Below, in pieces: positions 33,422-42,486 of a stretch of 50,211 nucleotides of DNA. Position 1 is the stretch's first letter; every line of letters begins with the position of its first letter. The DNA lies in assembly GCA_964535715.1 (NCBI GenBank), contig CAZHUO010000007.1:1-50211 (forward strand), in the 5' to 3' direction. This DNA comes from CAZCCC01 sp964535715 (GTDB taxonomy: Bacteria > Patescibacteriota > Patescibacteriia > Buchananbacterales > UBA6539). The notes under the pieces were generated by a model that was not told where the DNA came from, ran no database searches, and worked only from the letters and a program-made list of their open reading frames with translations. The translations under genes and the position numbers were made by a program.

Positions 33422-34453
33422 TTAATCAAACAATAATTCAACCCAAATCGTTCCCCTATTAAATTTGACTTTTTGTCCTGAATTTTCATAAAAATATGTT
33501 CTAAGGCCTTCCTTTTTCCAGAAGCCCTCGATTTTTATACCGTCTTGATATATTTGCGCTTCGCCTTCGCCAAAAAGATCTATTTTAAGCCGGCCATAAT
33601 CATCGATTATCTGATAATTTACATGCTGAATAACAATATTTTTAGCTTTCAAAATTATTCCTCTTTCCGTCTTATGAACATTGCCATTTAAATAACGGCT
33701 ATATTTATTGTCTTTTTCATTATATATATATTTTACTTCATATAATGGATTATTTGAAAAATCGACTTCAATTTCAGCCACTAAATTGAATATGTCTTTT
33801 GCCGGTTCGTCGTTTTTAAAACGCCAGGGAAAAAATTCAGCTTTTAAATCAACATTCTTTGCCTCAATCGCCCTTTTTATCAAATCAAATGAAGTAAAAA
33901 GATTATGCGGGGCAAATCTTTCTTTGTCGCGCCAAAAATATATTCCATCAGATGAAATTTCATTAATATTTAAAATTTCACTTTTTTTTAATAAAGCCAG
34001 CGCTTCATCGCTGCCGCCGGCATGAAATAATACCAAATTATATTCTTTTGCCAAATCAACAAAAAATGGCCTGGCAGACCTAATTGGCCCGATTTTTTTT
34101 ACATCCGAATTGTAGTCAAAAATCGCCAAAAATCTGGTAATATCACCTTCAACTACGGTTTCGTATATTATGCTTGCATATTCCAGGCCGGCGGCGGGAC
34201 GGCTTTCAAAATGATTTTCCAAAATTATTCCAATCGGCTTTAAGGAAGAAGTATCTTTATCTACTAATTTTCCATCTAAAAACCTTTGAGCTTTTTCACT
34301 ATAATTATGGCTTATTTTATATTCCCAGACAAAATCCTGATTGGTTTTAAAATAATAAAAAATTATAAATAATGAGGCTAAAAAAACAATAACCGATAGA
34401 ATAAACCAGCAATAATTATTTATTATAAATTTTTTTATTCCTATTAATGTCAT
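33422..34453 (-). CDS. DUF3048-family (YerB-like) membrane-anchored protein
   Basis: 343 residues. One N-terminal helix (about 14-34) anchors it. The DUF3048 N-domain contains PIGIILENHFESRPAAGLEY, YETVVEGDITRFLAIF and KIGPIRSARPFFVDLA. The C-domain ends with GTIWVELL. The family is widespread in Gram-positives and CPR (B. subtilis YerB) and its function is not known. Extracytoplasmic by topology. It follows the L25 terminator and precedes dnaX. Confidence 0.85.
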   Translation of the reverse strand: MTLIGIKKFIINNYCWFILSVIVFLASLFIIFYYFKTNQDFVWEYKISHNYSEKAQRFLDGKLVDKDTSSLKPIGIILENHFESRPAAGLEYASIIYETVVEGDITRFLAIFDYNSDVKKIGPIRSARPFFVDLAKEYNLVLFHAGGSDEALALLKKSEILNINEISSDGIYFWRDKERFAPHNLFTSFDLIKRAIEAKNVDLKAEFFPWRFKNDEPAKDIFNLVAEIEVDFSNNPLYEVKYIYNEKDNKYSRYLNGNVHKTERGIILKAKNIVIQHVNYQIIDDYGRLKIDLFGEGEAQIYQDGIKIEGFWKKEGLRTYFYENSGQKVKFNRGTIWVELLFD

Positions 34454-34460
34454 TTTTCTA

Positions 34461-34487
34461 AAACAAAACCTCCGCTTACGGGAGGCA
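34461..34487 (-). terminator. Terminator after L25
   Basis: On the minus strand CCTCC pairs with GGAGG (plus 34481-34485 and 34469-34473), followed by TTTTGTTT. It lies between the L25 stop and the DUF3048 start. Confidence 0.7.
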
Positions 34488-34501
34488 ATGTTTATAATAT
34501 C

Positions 34502-35179
34502 TTATTTTTCTTCTTTTTTATTTTCTATTTGTTCTAAATCGCCTTCTTTGACTTCACCTTCCTGGTTAGGAATCACTTCTTGCGGCTTTTCGTCTAGAGA
34601 TTTAAGATCTTCTTCACTTCGCGGCGCTTGAATCAACAGCACCGTTTCCTTCGGATCATTTAGAATTTTGATTCCTTTAGGCACTTTAATATCTGATATA
34701 TGAATTGCATCTTCAAAATTTTTCAATCCTGAAATATCAATTTCGATTTCATGAACCAAATCTCCCGGAAGACATTCAACTTCTACTCTGTCTAAATTGG
34801 TGACCAATATTCCGCTTAACTCTTTAATCGCCGGAGCTTCATTAATAAACTTAAGCTCAATATCCGCCTTAAGCTTTTCATCCATTTTAATTTGATGAAA
34901 ATCAATATGAATGAACTGATTTGTCTTCGGATCAAGCTGATAGTCTTGAACCAAAACTTTTACCGGCTCCTTTTCATCAATACTTAAATCAATTAAAGAA
35001 CTTTCGCCGGCTTTAGAAAATATTTTTTCAAATATTGAATAGCCGACTATTATGCTTTCCGACTTAACATTATGCCCATATAATATCGCCGGAATCATTT
35101 GATTTTCTCTCATTTTTTTTAACTGTTTGTTTTTTTCTTTTCTGGATTTTGCCGGCAAGCTAAAAATTTGGTTTGTCAT
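34502..35179 (-). CDS. rplY: 50S ribosomal protein L25/general stress protein Ctc
   Basis: 225 residues. The N-domain shows RKEKNKQLKKMRENQMIPAI, LYGHNVKSESI and VLVQDYQLDPKTNQFIHIDF, typical of the 5S-rRNA-binding L25 domain. The TL5/Ctc C-domain contains VECLPGDLVHEIEIDISGL and ends in an acidic tail. The two-domain form is the Ctc/TL5 type. Confidence 0.92.
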   Translation of the reverse strand: MTNQIFSLPAKSRKEKNKQLKKMRENQMIPAILYGHNVKSESIIVGYSIFEKIFSKAGESSLIDLSIDEKEPVKVLVQDYQLDPKTNQFIHIDFHQIKMDEKLKADIELKFINEAPAIKELSGILVTNLDRVEVECLPGDLVHEIEIDISGLKNFEDAIHISDIKVPKGIKILNDPKETVLLIQAPRSEEDLKSLDEKPQEVIPNQEGEVKEGDLEQIENKKEEK

Positions 35180-35222
35180 CTTTATTTCCTTTCAAGTTTA
35201 ATATTTATTAATTAGTTAATAA

Positions 35223-35567
35223 TTATCTGTCTAAATAATTAATTAAAGCTTTTTCTTTTTTTATCAACTGATGAAATTCCAAAATATCGTCATAGGTTAT
35301 GTTTTTTTGATCTTTAAATTTAAAAACTTCGTCGCTTTTTAAATCGGTAATCAGGCCAATTGAGGTTAATCCCAGATTGCTGTTTAAAACCAGCGTTAAA
35401 ACTGCTGATTGGCAATTTTGGCACTTAATATATAATAAATGGCTATTTATTCCCTCTTCCAAGACTTTTGCTTCAAGCGGCTTATAGTGCAAATTGCACA
35501 CAGGACAATAGTTGCTGAATACCTGATTTTCGCCATTATTGAATAAATTAAAAAACTTCTCCTTCAT
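35223..35567 (-). CDS. Zinc-ribbon hypothetical protein
   Basis: 114 residues. CPVC (residues ~21-24) and CQNC (~50-53) form a likely four-Cys zinc ribbon. The rest (DLKSDEVFKFKDQKNITYDDI) is acidic and helical. The same arrangement of a short zinc protein beside L25 or rodA recurs in CPR as far as I recall. Function unknown. It lies between rodA and L25. Confidence 0.65.
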   Translation of the reverse strand: MKEKFFNLFNNGENQVFSNYCPVCNLHYKPLEAKVLEEGINSHLLYIKCQNCQSAVLTLVLNSNLGLTSIGLITDLKSDEVFKFKDQKNITYDDILEFHQLIKKEKALINYLDR

Positions 35568-35616
35568 AGTAAATACTTAGCTAGTATATATAAAAAAACC
35601 TATTTAGTCAACCCTC

Positions 35617-36726
35617 TTATAAATATGGCTTATTTTTAACAATTATACCTTCAACAATTCCAATTAGAGACATGCATAAAAGCAAAAAACTGCCGCCATA
35701 GCTTAAAAAAGGCAAAGAAATGCCTGTAACCGGTAAAATGCCGATATTCATACCGATATTAATCATTAAGTGGCTGAAAAGAAGCGCTGAAACACCCATA
35801 ATAAAAAAGAATGAAAAGCCGTCTTTGGTCGACTTGGCAGCTTTCATTAAGCGCCAAAAAATAATTGTCCAAAAAAACAATACCAAAAAAACACCTAGAA
35901 AGCCGAGTTCCTCAGAAATTACCGCAAATATAAAATCAGTTTGGCTAGCTGGGATGAATTTCAACTGGCTTTGAGAGCCAAAGCCAAGACCTCGCCCAAA
36001 AAATTCACCAGCGCCAATAGCTATTATTGCTTGTCTGACATTATAACCTCTGTCATAAGGGTCATTTTGCGGGTTTAAAAAAATCAAAATTCTGTCTTTT
36101 TGATAATCTTTGAATAAAACACTCCATGAAAGACTAAAAATTATTATTAAAATCAAGCCTAAAACTAAAAGATATTTTTTATTGACTTTTGCGAAAATTA
36201 TCATCAAAAGCCAGATTAAAAATAATATCATTGCCGATCCAAAATCTGGCTGCAAAATTACCAAAATAAAAAAAAGGCCGCTTGGCAGACCGCTAATCAG
36301 AAAGCTTTTTAAATCATTAAGCGGGCCGAAGCGATTGCTCAAATACCATGCCAAAAAAATTATAAGTGCGGCTTTTGCAAGTTCGACCGGCTGAAAATTA
36401 TATCCGAAAAAGACAAACCAACCGGTTGTTCCGCTGATAGTTTTTCCAAAAAACAAAACCGCCAACAAGAGAAAAGCAGCTAAGCCAAAAATAAAAGAAC
36501 TGTAATCATATATTATTCTGCTGTCAATCAGGCAGAATAAAAACAAACTTACAAATCCAATAACGGCAAAAATTATTTGTTTTTTAAAATTTAAAAAATC
36601 TGGCTCGCTTGAACTTATTGCGATGCTATATAAAGCGGCAAGGCCGAAGGACATCAGCAAAAACATCGCCCCAAATAAAATAAAATCAAAATTTTTAAAA
36701 ATGCCCAAATATTTCTTAAAAGGCAT
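35617..36726 (-). CDS. rodA: FtsW/RodA/SpoVE peptidoglycan glycosyltransferase
   Basis: 369 residues, about ten hydrophobic helices. Family motifs are FQPVELAKAALIIFLAWYLS (with the catalytic-type Glu), PDFGSAMILFLIWLLMI, the extracellular loop with YNVRQAIIAIGAGEFFGRGLG, and the end GISLPFLSYGGSFLLLCM. It polymerises lipid II for cell-wall elongation. No partner PBP2 is in the window. Starts 6 bases after the HlyD-like gene. Confidence 0.92.
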   Translation of the reverse strand: MPFKKYLGIFKNFDFILFGAMFLLMSFGLAALYSIAISSSEPDFLNFKKQIIFAVIGFVSLFLFCLIDSRIIYDYSSFIFGLAAFLLLAVLFFGKTISGTTGWFVFFGYNFQPVELAKAALIIFLAWYLSNRFGPLNDLKSFLISGLPSGLFFILVILQPDFGSAMILFLIWLLMIIFAKVNKKYLLVLGLILIIIFSLSWSVLFKDYQKDRILIFLNPQNDPYDRGYNVRQAIIAIGAGEFFGRGLGFGSQSQLKFIPASQTDFIFAVISEELGFLGVFLVLFFWTIIFWRLMKAAKSTKDGFSFFFIMGVSALLFSHLMINIGMNIGILPVTGISLPFLSYGGSFLLLCMSLIGIVEGIIVKNKPYL

Positions 36727-36732
36727 AATCGG

Positions 36733-38427
36733 TTATTTCTTTTCCCTGACAAAAGTTATTATATCATTGCCTTCTTCTAAACCGGATTTTATTTCGACCA
36801 AGCCTTCATCACCCTTAAGACCTAAAATAACCTGTTTGATAATTGGCTGGCCGTTTTCTAATATTTCAGCTGTTTTTATGTCATCATTGTCTTTAACTGC
36901 CCGAAGCGGAATAATTAAAACATCTTTTGCTTCTTCGGTCTTAATAGTCACATTTGCAGTCATTCCGGGCTTAATTTTCTCACTGAGACTGGCTGATTCA
37001 GTCGGTTGCTGCATACTTAGGGCAACCGTCACTCTATAATATATTACATCCTGGATTTCAGTCTGTGCCGGATTAATTGTGGTCACAACGCCTGTGAATT
37101 TGTCATTTTCGCTAAACGCATCAAAAGTAATATCGGCAATATCGCCTACATTTAGCTTAACTATGTCTGATTCGGGAATATTGACTTCAACTTCATAATT
37201 TTCATCGGCAAGCATCTTTATTATCGGCTTTGTGATGCTGGTTTGTTCGCCAACTCTGGAATCAATATCGGTTATAACACCGGCTATCGGCGATCTAATT
37301 ATCGTTTCCTCATATCTTTCCCTGGCTAAATCCAAATCAGCCCTGGCTTTTTTTACTCTGGCTTCATAAAGAGCAATATCTTCTGAACGCGCCGGCGATT
37401 TTTTAAGATTCAAATCAGCCTGTGCTTTTTCTAAATTCTTTTCAGCGGTTATAACGGCATTTTTTGCTGAATCAACTTTTGTTTCATAAGAAAGCCTTGA
37501 ATCTTCCAAATCATGCTTAGCTGATTGAATCGTTGAAATACTTGAATCATTTGTGGTTCTTTCGGCATTAATAGAAGCCTTTAAAGTATCAAGATCAGTT
37601 CTTGTCATTGTACTGGTAATAATGACATAATTTAATAATTCACCAAGATCATTTAATATTTTTCCACATGCAGATAGGGCAACAGATGTTTTATCCAAAG
37701 CATTATCAATATTGCTTTCACTTTGGTCGATTGTCACAATTCCGTATGCCAGCTGCGCTCCATCGATTTTATTTACAACATCGTCGTATTGGACATTCAT
37801 TATGTTTGTTTCGGATCCGGGCATTGAAGTTTTAAAATTATCCCGATCACCCTCGTAGTAGAAAGTGTCATAGACTTCCTGAATTGACATGTTCAACTTG
37901 GTTAATATCGTATTAATATCATTCATTGAATTTTGAACTTCATTTTTTATGGCTTGATTAAAAGTGCTTTCGGTATTTTTCAGTTCAATCTCAGCATTAG
38001 CTAAATCACTTTGTGCCTTAGATACGGCCGCTTCATAAACAGCAATATCTTGACTGGTTGAACCGGCTTTTAATTTGTTCAAATTGGTAATAGCTTCATC
38101 AAGATCGGCCGTTGCCCGATTTACATTAATAAGCAAGTCATTTGCGCGCAGCTGGGCTAAAATCTGATCAGCCTTTACTTTTTCGCCGACTTTAACATTC
38201 AAAACACTCAGTTTTCCCCCATTTTTAAAATTAAGCTCTATTTCCGATGCTGATTTAACTTTTCCGGTTGCTGAAACACTTTGAGTAATGTCGCCCTTAA
38301 TCACTTTTTCCGTCACATACTCAGTACCCGATTTATTATTAAAAAACATAACATAAACAACTCCGCCGCCGATTAAAATTATTGTTACAAAGACCCAAAA
38401 TAGTTTTGATTTGATGATTTTTTTCAT
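36733..38427 (-). CDS. HlyD/MacA-type membrane fusion (adaptor) protein
   Basis: 564 residues. An N-terminal helix (about 8-30) is followed by the lipoyl half-motif KGDITQSVSATGKVKSASEI. A very long coiled-coil hairpin comes next (about 95-345, longer than in MacA), then the second lipoyl half (ARERYEETIIRSPIAGVITDI) and beta-barrel domains. It normally works with an ABC permease such as MacB, but none is adjacent; rodA follows. Confidence 0.88.
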   Translation of the reverse strand: MKKIIKSKLFWVFVTIILIGGGVVYVMFFNNKSGTEYVTEKVIKGDITQSVSATGKVKSASEIELNFKNGGKLSVLNVKVGEKVKADQILAQLRANDLLINVNRATADLDEAITNLNKLKAGSTSQDIAVYEAAVSKAQSDLANAEIELKNTESTFNQAIKNEVQNSMNDINTILTKLNMSIQEVYDTFYYEGDRDNFKTSMPGSETNIMNVQYDDVVNKIDGAQLAYGIVTIDQSESNIDNALDKTSVALSACGKILNDLGELLNYVIITSTMTRTDLDTLKASINAERTTNDSSISTIQSAKHDLEDSRLSYETKVDSAKNAVITAEKNLEKAQADLNLKKSPARSEDIALYEARVKKARADLDLARERYEETIIRSPIAGVITDIDSRVGEQTSITKPIIKMLADENYEVEVNIPESDIVKLNVGDIADITFDAFSENDKFTGVVTTINPAQTEIQDVIYYRVTVALSMQQPTESASLSEKIKPGMTANVTIKTEEAKDVLIIPLRAVKDNDDIKTAEILENGQPIIKQVILGLKGDEGLVEIKSGLEEGNDIITFVREKK

Positions 38428-38716
38428 ATAGTATCAATTAATTATAAACTAATGCTAATCTATAAATCGGATTAACATTTTCTATCGATAATCATAGCAT
38501 TTTTTGTTATTTTATTCAAGTTTTTTAATTATAAACAACAAATAGCGTCTAATCTTCAATTTAAAATTAAGGTTTGTGATTTTAATTCAATAATTTTAGT
38601 ACGGTAAAAAAATATGCTTTATTTCTAAATTATTTAGCCACCAAAACAACAGCAATCGACAACATACAAAAAATCGCCGCAAGACGATTATTTGTATATA
38701 TATAATTATTATTATT

Positions 38717-39352
38717 TTACTTCAATTCTATTGATTCAATAATTACATCCTGCACCGGCCGATCCGGTCCTTCGGTTTTTAAGCCTTCAATAATATCAAC
38801 TACATCCATGCCGGAAACAACTTCCCCAAAATTAGTGTGCTTGCCGTCCAGCCATGGAGTTTCTTTGGCTGTAACAATAAAAAACTGGCTGCCATTAGTA
38901 TTCGGACCGGAATTTGCCATCGCCAGCGAGCCACGAATCAGCTTATGGCTGTTAATTTCATCTTCAAAATCATAGCCCGGACCGCCTGTTCCCCAGCGGT
39001 TTTTCAATGTATTATTTTTACTCAGCGGATCACCACCCTGAATCATAAAATCCTTAATTACCCGATGAAATTTTGTGTCATCATAAAAACCCTCGCTGGA
39101 AAGCTTGATAAAATTGGCAACGGTTTTTTTGGCATCTTCGTTGTAAAATTTAACGGTAATTTCTCCGACATTTGTTTTAATTATCGCTTTTGTCGCATTT
39201 ATTTCTTCCGTTTGGGGCATAACTTGTTTTTCATTATTGTTTAAATTTGAATTAGAATCATTGACCGGCAAATTAGCGTTTGAATTTGCATTATTTGCCT
39301 GACAGCCGGCCAAAGCCAGGCTTATAACTGCAAGAGTGATAAATTTTTTCAT
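38717..39352 (-). CDS. Lipoprotein cyclophilin-type peptidyl-prolyl isomerase
   Basis: 211 residues. Lipobox LAGC at residues 14-17, then an Asn-rich spacer. The cyclophilin domain shows VKFYNEDAKKTVANFIKL, FHRVIKDFMIQGGDP, SLAMANSGPNTNGSQFFIVT and WLDGKHTNFGEVVSGMDVV: the catalytic Arg and the peptide-binding residues are present. It helps fold exported proteins at the outer face of the membrane. It sits beside the surface-protein block and may serve it. Confidence 0.92.
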   Translation of the reverse strand: MKKFITLAVISLALAGCQANNANSNANLPVNDSNSNLNNNEKQVMPQTEEINATKAIIKTNVGEITVKFYNEDAKKTVANFIKLSSEGFYDDTKFHRVIKDFMIQGGDPLSKNNTLKNRWGTGGPGYDFEDEINSHKLIRGSLAMANSGPNTNGSQFFIVTAKETPWLDGKHTNFGEVVSGMDVVDIIEGLKTEGPDRPVQDVIIESIELK

Positions 39353-39359
39353 AATTTTA

Positions 39360-41138
39360 TTATTTTATTTCTTTTTCAACATCCTTAATTTCTTTTTTTA
39401 TAAGTTTCTCTTCCAAATCAAGGTCTTTCTTAAGCTGAATAATAATTTTTTCTTCTTCATTTGTCAAGTCGCGGCGAGTTCTGGCCTTCTCCAGAGTTTT
39501 AATCTGTATTGAAATGTCTTTTTTAATGACCCTGAATGCTTCCTGCAAGGATTGCTCGACTTCTCTGACTTCTTTTCTTAATTTTCTTTTTAACTTTTTA
39601 AATTTGAACATACTAAATAATAACATGAATATTAGGCAAATAATCAAGGCTAAAAGCGGAATAATTATCGACAGATATAAAATCGCAGTTGAGCCGGCTT
39701 TAATAAATTTCGGCAAAGAAACAAGCACTACAAGCTCTTTGCTTTTGCTGCTTTTTGCGCCGCGGCTGTCAGTTACATCGGCTGAAATCTTATAAACACC
39801 ATCGGATAATTTTTCTTCATAAAATACCTGGAAATTTCCTATTTCATCACTTTCAACAATCTGACTTTTTTCATTGCTTTTTTCTTTGAGATAAAAAGTG
39901 ACTTTGCTTTTTGGATAAGTTTTTCCTTTAACAATTAATATTTCATTGGATAAAAGTTCTTTTTGATATTCAGTGATTTCCGGCGGATTAATCGGCTCAA
40001 TTACAAAGTCAGCAGATGCGGTTGAAAAATTTCCGGCTTTATCAAAAGCTTTAACTAAAATTGTTTTGTTTCCCGGCAATTGCAAAGGCAATTGATAAAA
40101 ACCGTCTTTAACCGCATCCAAGGAAACAATCAACGGTTTATCATCATTAATTTTAACCTCATAATAGCTAAGGCCGGACAAAGAGTCGGCGGTGCTGAAA
40201 AATACCATTGGCTGCGGATCGGTAAGATCTGATTGTGGAGAAAAAGTTATACTGAAAGGATTTGGAGGCTGAGTATCAATTTGGAAACGGAAATGGGAAA
40301 TTGAGCCAAAACCAGTTTTATTTTTAAGCTGAGCATGAAAATACCATATTCCATCATTTAATGCTTCCAGCTGCTTATTATTAATTGGCGGAGAATAAGA
40401 TACTACTGGCGATGAAGAAGGATATTTATCATATAGAATTTTTACCGCTACTGCATCGGCCGGCAACGCCCAGCTAAATTTAGCCTGGGAAATATTGTAC
40501 CAGTTTTCCGGATTTGGGTGGGTTGGTGAAGAAATCAAAGGGGCATTTGGCGTTTTGGCACTTGCAGTAGGACTCGGAGTTGTTGAAATCGGCGCCTGCG
40601 GCTCTTGGTCGGAAGTGTTTATTTGATATTGGCCGCTGCCAAGCCCCGCCAAGATATTTGTGCCTTGGCCGTCATTAGCCAAAATTGAGCCACCTGAAAA
40701 AGACAAAGCCGCATTTCCGCTTGCCTTGGCATTAAAATTTATGGTAATTATTTTCCCCGAAGATCCCGTATAGCCCGGATTTAAAACAATCCCCTCAAAA
40801 CTTACCGAACCGCTGCCGTTAGAAAATGTCGGCTCCTGCACCCATAAGCTGATTATCGTTCCGCCTTTGCTTATTGACGTGACGCTTAATTTATCTGCTG
40901 GATATTTCAGTGTTCCGGAAACCGCATTCATTGCCACATCAGCACTTGACACAAAAATAGAAACTGAAAAATTATTGCCGATTTGATATGATCCGGTTTT
41001 TGGTGACAGATAAAAAGAGGCGGCTTCTGCCGATTCGGCAATAATAAACAGGCAAAAAAATCCAATAAGAAAGCAAGCTGCTTTAGAAAAATTATTAAAA
41101 ATTAATTTATTTGTTTTTTTTATTTTTTCCTCCTGCAT
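39360..41138 (-). CDS. Cohesin-domain membrane protein with cytoplasmic coiled coil
   Basis: 592 residues. Signal helix (about 20-38). The cohesin domain covers ~40-170 (YLSPKTGSYQIGNNFSVSIF, MNAVSGTLKYPADKLSVTSI, ILANDGQGTNILAGLG). A Pro/Thr linker and several Ig-like/FN3-like domains follow. A transmembrane helix lies at about 480-512, and a highly charged coiled coil after it (KLKRKLRKEVREVEQSLQEA). Type I cohesins bind dockerins, and a dockerin protein is encoded at 42487-43890. Overlaps the upstream cohesin gene by 32 bases. Confidence 0.8.
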   Translation of the reverse strand: MQEEKIKKTNKLIFNNFSKAACFLIGFFCLFIIAESAEAASFYLSPKTGSYQIGNNFSVSIFVSSADVAMNAVSGTLKYPADKLSVTSISKGGTIISLWVQEPTFSNGSGSVSFEGIVLNPGYTGSSGKIITINFNAKASGNAALSFSGGSILANDGQGTNILAGLGSGQYQINTSDQEPQAPISTTPSPTASAKTPNAPLISSPTHPNPENWYNISQAKFSWALPADAVAVKILYDKYPSSSPVVSYSPPINNKQLEALNDGIWYFHAQLKNKTGFGSISHFRFQIDTQPPNPFSITFSPQSDLTDPQPMVFFSTADSLSGLSYYEVKINDDKPLIVSLDAVKDGFYQLPLQLPGNKTILVKAFDKAGNFSTASADFVIEPINPPEITEYQKELLSNEILIVKGKTYPKSKVTFYLKEKSNEKSQIVESDEIGNFQVFYEEKLSDGVYKISADVTDSRGAKSSKSKELVVLVSLPKFIKAGSTAILYLSIIIPLLALIICLIFMLLFSMFKFKKLKRKLRKEVREVEQSLQEAFRVIKKDISIQIKTLEKARTRRDLTNEEEKIIIQLKKDLDLEEKLIKKEIKDVEKEIK

Positions 41139-42057
41139 TTTTGTTTTTTTTATTTTTTCTAATAAACGCCAAAATGGCTAAAATAATCATCACGCCCAAT
41201 AATATTATAAGCCAAATTATGAAATTTTCATACCAGTAAAGCGGACTAGCGGGCGATATGATTTCCATCCTTTGATTGCCGGCATTGTCAATCGCCTTAA
41301 TATAAATTTGGCTTTGCAATTTCTGGTCAGCAAGCAAGTACGGGCTTTCAGCAACCTGCCATTTTTTTTCTGGCAAAAAATAATTTAAAAATCCCCTATT
41401 TTTTTCTTCTTTTACTTCATAATATTTAATTCCTGAAAGTTTATCCTGCGTATTAAAAGCAACAAACCATCTGCCATCAAAAATTGCGGGATCTTTTGCT
41501 AAAAAAGGGCTGAATGATTCGGGCAATTCAATGTCTTTAGCTTGAATAAAATCCTGTATATTGGCGGAATCTGAAATTTTTAAAATAAGCGGAGCTTGGC
41601 TTGCCAAAGCTTGCGTTCCTAGCCCGTCATTTAAAAGCAATTTTTCGTCTACGGCACTTATTTCTGCCTCGCCTGATTTATTAGCGGTAAAAATTAAAGA
41701 AAATAAATAGCCCTTTTGGCCGATAAAACCCCCGGGCATTATTCCGGCAAAAGAAATTTTAGTATTATCTTTGTCTTTGACTAACTGCGGCCTTAAAAGC
41801 CATAAATTTACAATTGAATCTCCGTCTTGAATCGCCTTAAGAGTTAAAAATTCTGAGGAAAAAGAAATACCGCCTTCTAAAGCATTGATATTTTCACTAT
41901 CTGTTTTAAGCAATACACCGACTTCAAAAGTGCTGCCTACGCCGATTTCGCGGCTATTGGTTCCGAAAAATATTTCCGCAGCTTGCACAGGAGTAGAAAA
42001 TAGAAAATAGAAAATAGAAAATAGAATTAGAAATATTATTTTATTGCTGTTTTTCAT
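41107..42057 (-). CDS. Cohesin-domain protein with C-terminal membrane anchor
   Basis: 316 residues. A signal peptide (about 1-26) leads to a cohesin-like domain (~27-165: NSREIGVGSTFEVGVLL, LEGGISFSSEFLTLKAIQDG, LLLNDGLGTQALA). A second beta domain follows, and a transmembrane helix near 280-300 precedes the Lys-rich end KNKKNKNAGGKNKKNK. It starts the operon with the 592-residue cohesin protein. Confidence 0.78.
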   Translation of the reverse strand: MKNSNKIIFLILFSIFYFLFSTPVQAAEIFFGTNSREIGVGSTFEVGVLLKTDSENINALEGGISFSSEFLTLKAIQDGDSIVNLWLLRPQLVKDKDNTKISFAGIMPGGFIGQKGYLFSLIFTANKSGEAEISAVDEKLLLNDGLGTQALASQAPLILKISDSANIQDFIQAKDIELPESFSPFLAKDPAIFDGRWFVAFNTQDKLSGIKYYEVKEEKNRGFLNYFLPEKKWQVAESPYLLADQKLQSQIYIKAIDNAGNQRMEIISPASPLYWYENFIIWLIILLGVMIILAILAFIRKNKKNKNAGGKNKKNK

Positions 42058-42395
42058 TTATTTAAAATTATTTAATATTTTCATTACTTCTGATAAAAGT
42101 TCTTAGGATTTTTGATAGTTTAGGTCGGTAAATAAAATTTTCGCAATTTCTATCTGACTGTCTAACTCAGAACCTGACCCAAAAGAAATCGCTAAAAATT
42201 GATTTTTTCTTTTAAATGAAAACGATGATAACTTTCCGCTATGTTAGAAGATATAGAAATAACTGCTCGCCTCATTTGACTTGTTAAACCGTATAATTCT
42301 GATCTTGGAAAATCTTCGGTTAATTTATAAATAACCGCAGCCAAATCGCGAGACTTTTGCCAAACTATTAAATCTTTAAATGATTTTATTGCTAT
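42058..42395 (-). pseudogene. Decayed S23 four-helix-bundle protein gene
   Basis: The minus strand reads AIKSFKDLIVWQKSRDLAAV, YKLTEDFPRSELYGLTSQMR and RAVISISSNIAES, a clear match to the S23/IVS four-helix-bundle family. It has no start codon. A one-base shift then gives FLAISFGSGSELDSQIEIAK, with an in-frame stop before the end ELLSEVMKIL. At least one frameshift and one nonsense change make it a pseudogene. It fills the gap between the cohesin and dockerin genes. Confidence 0.75.
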
Positions 42396-42486
42396 AAATT
42401 TAAAAAATAGAAAATATAAATTAGAAAGTAGAATGTAAAATTACCAAGATATTCTAGATTCTATTTTCTAGCTTCTAGCTTCTAAA

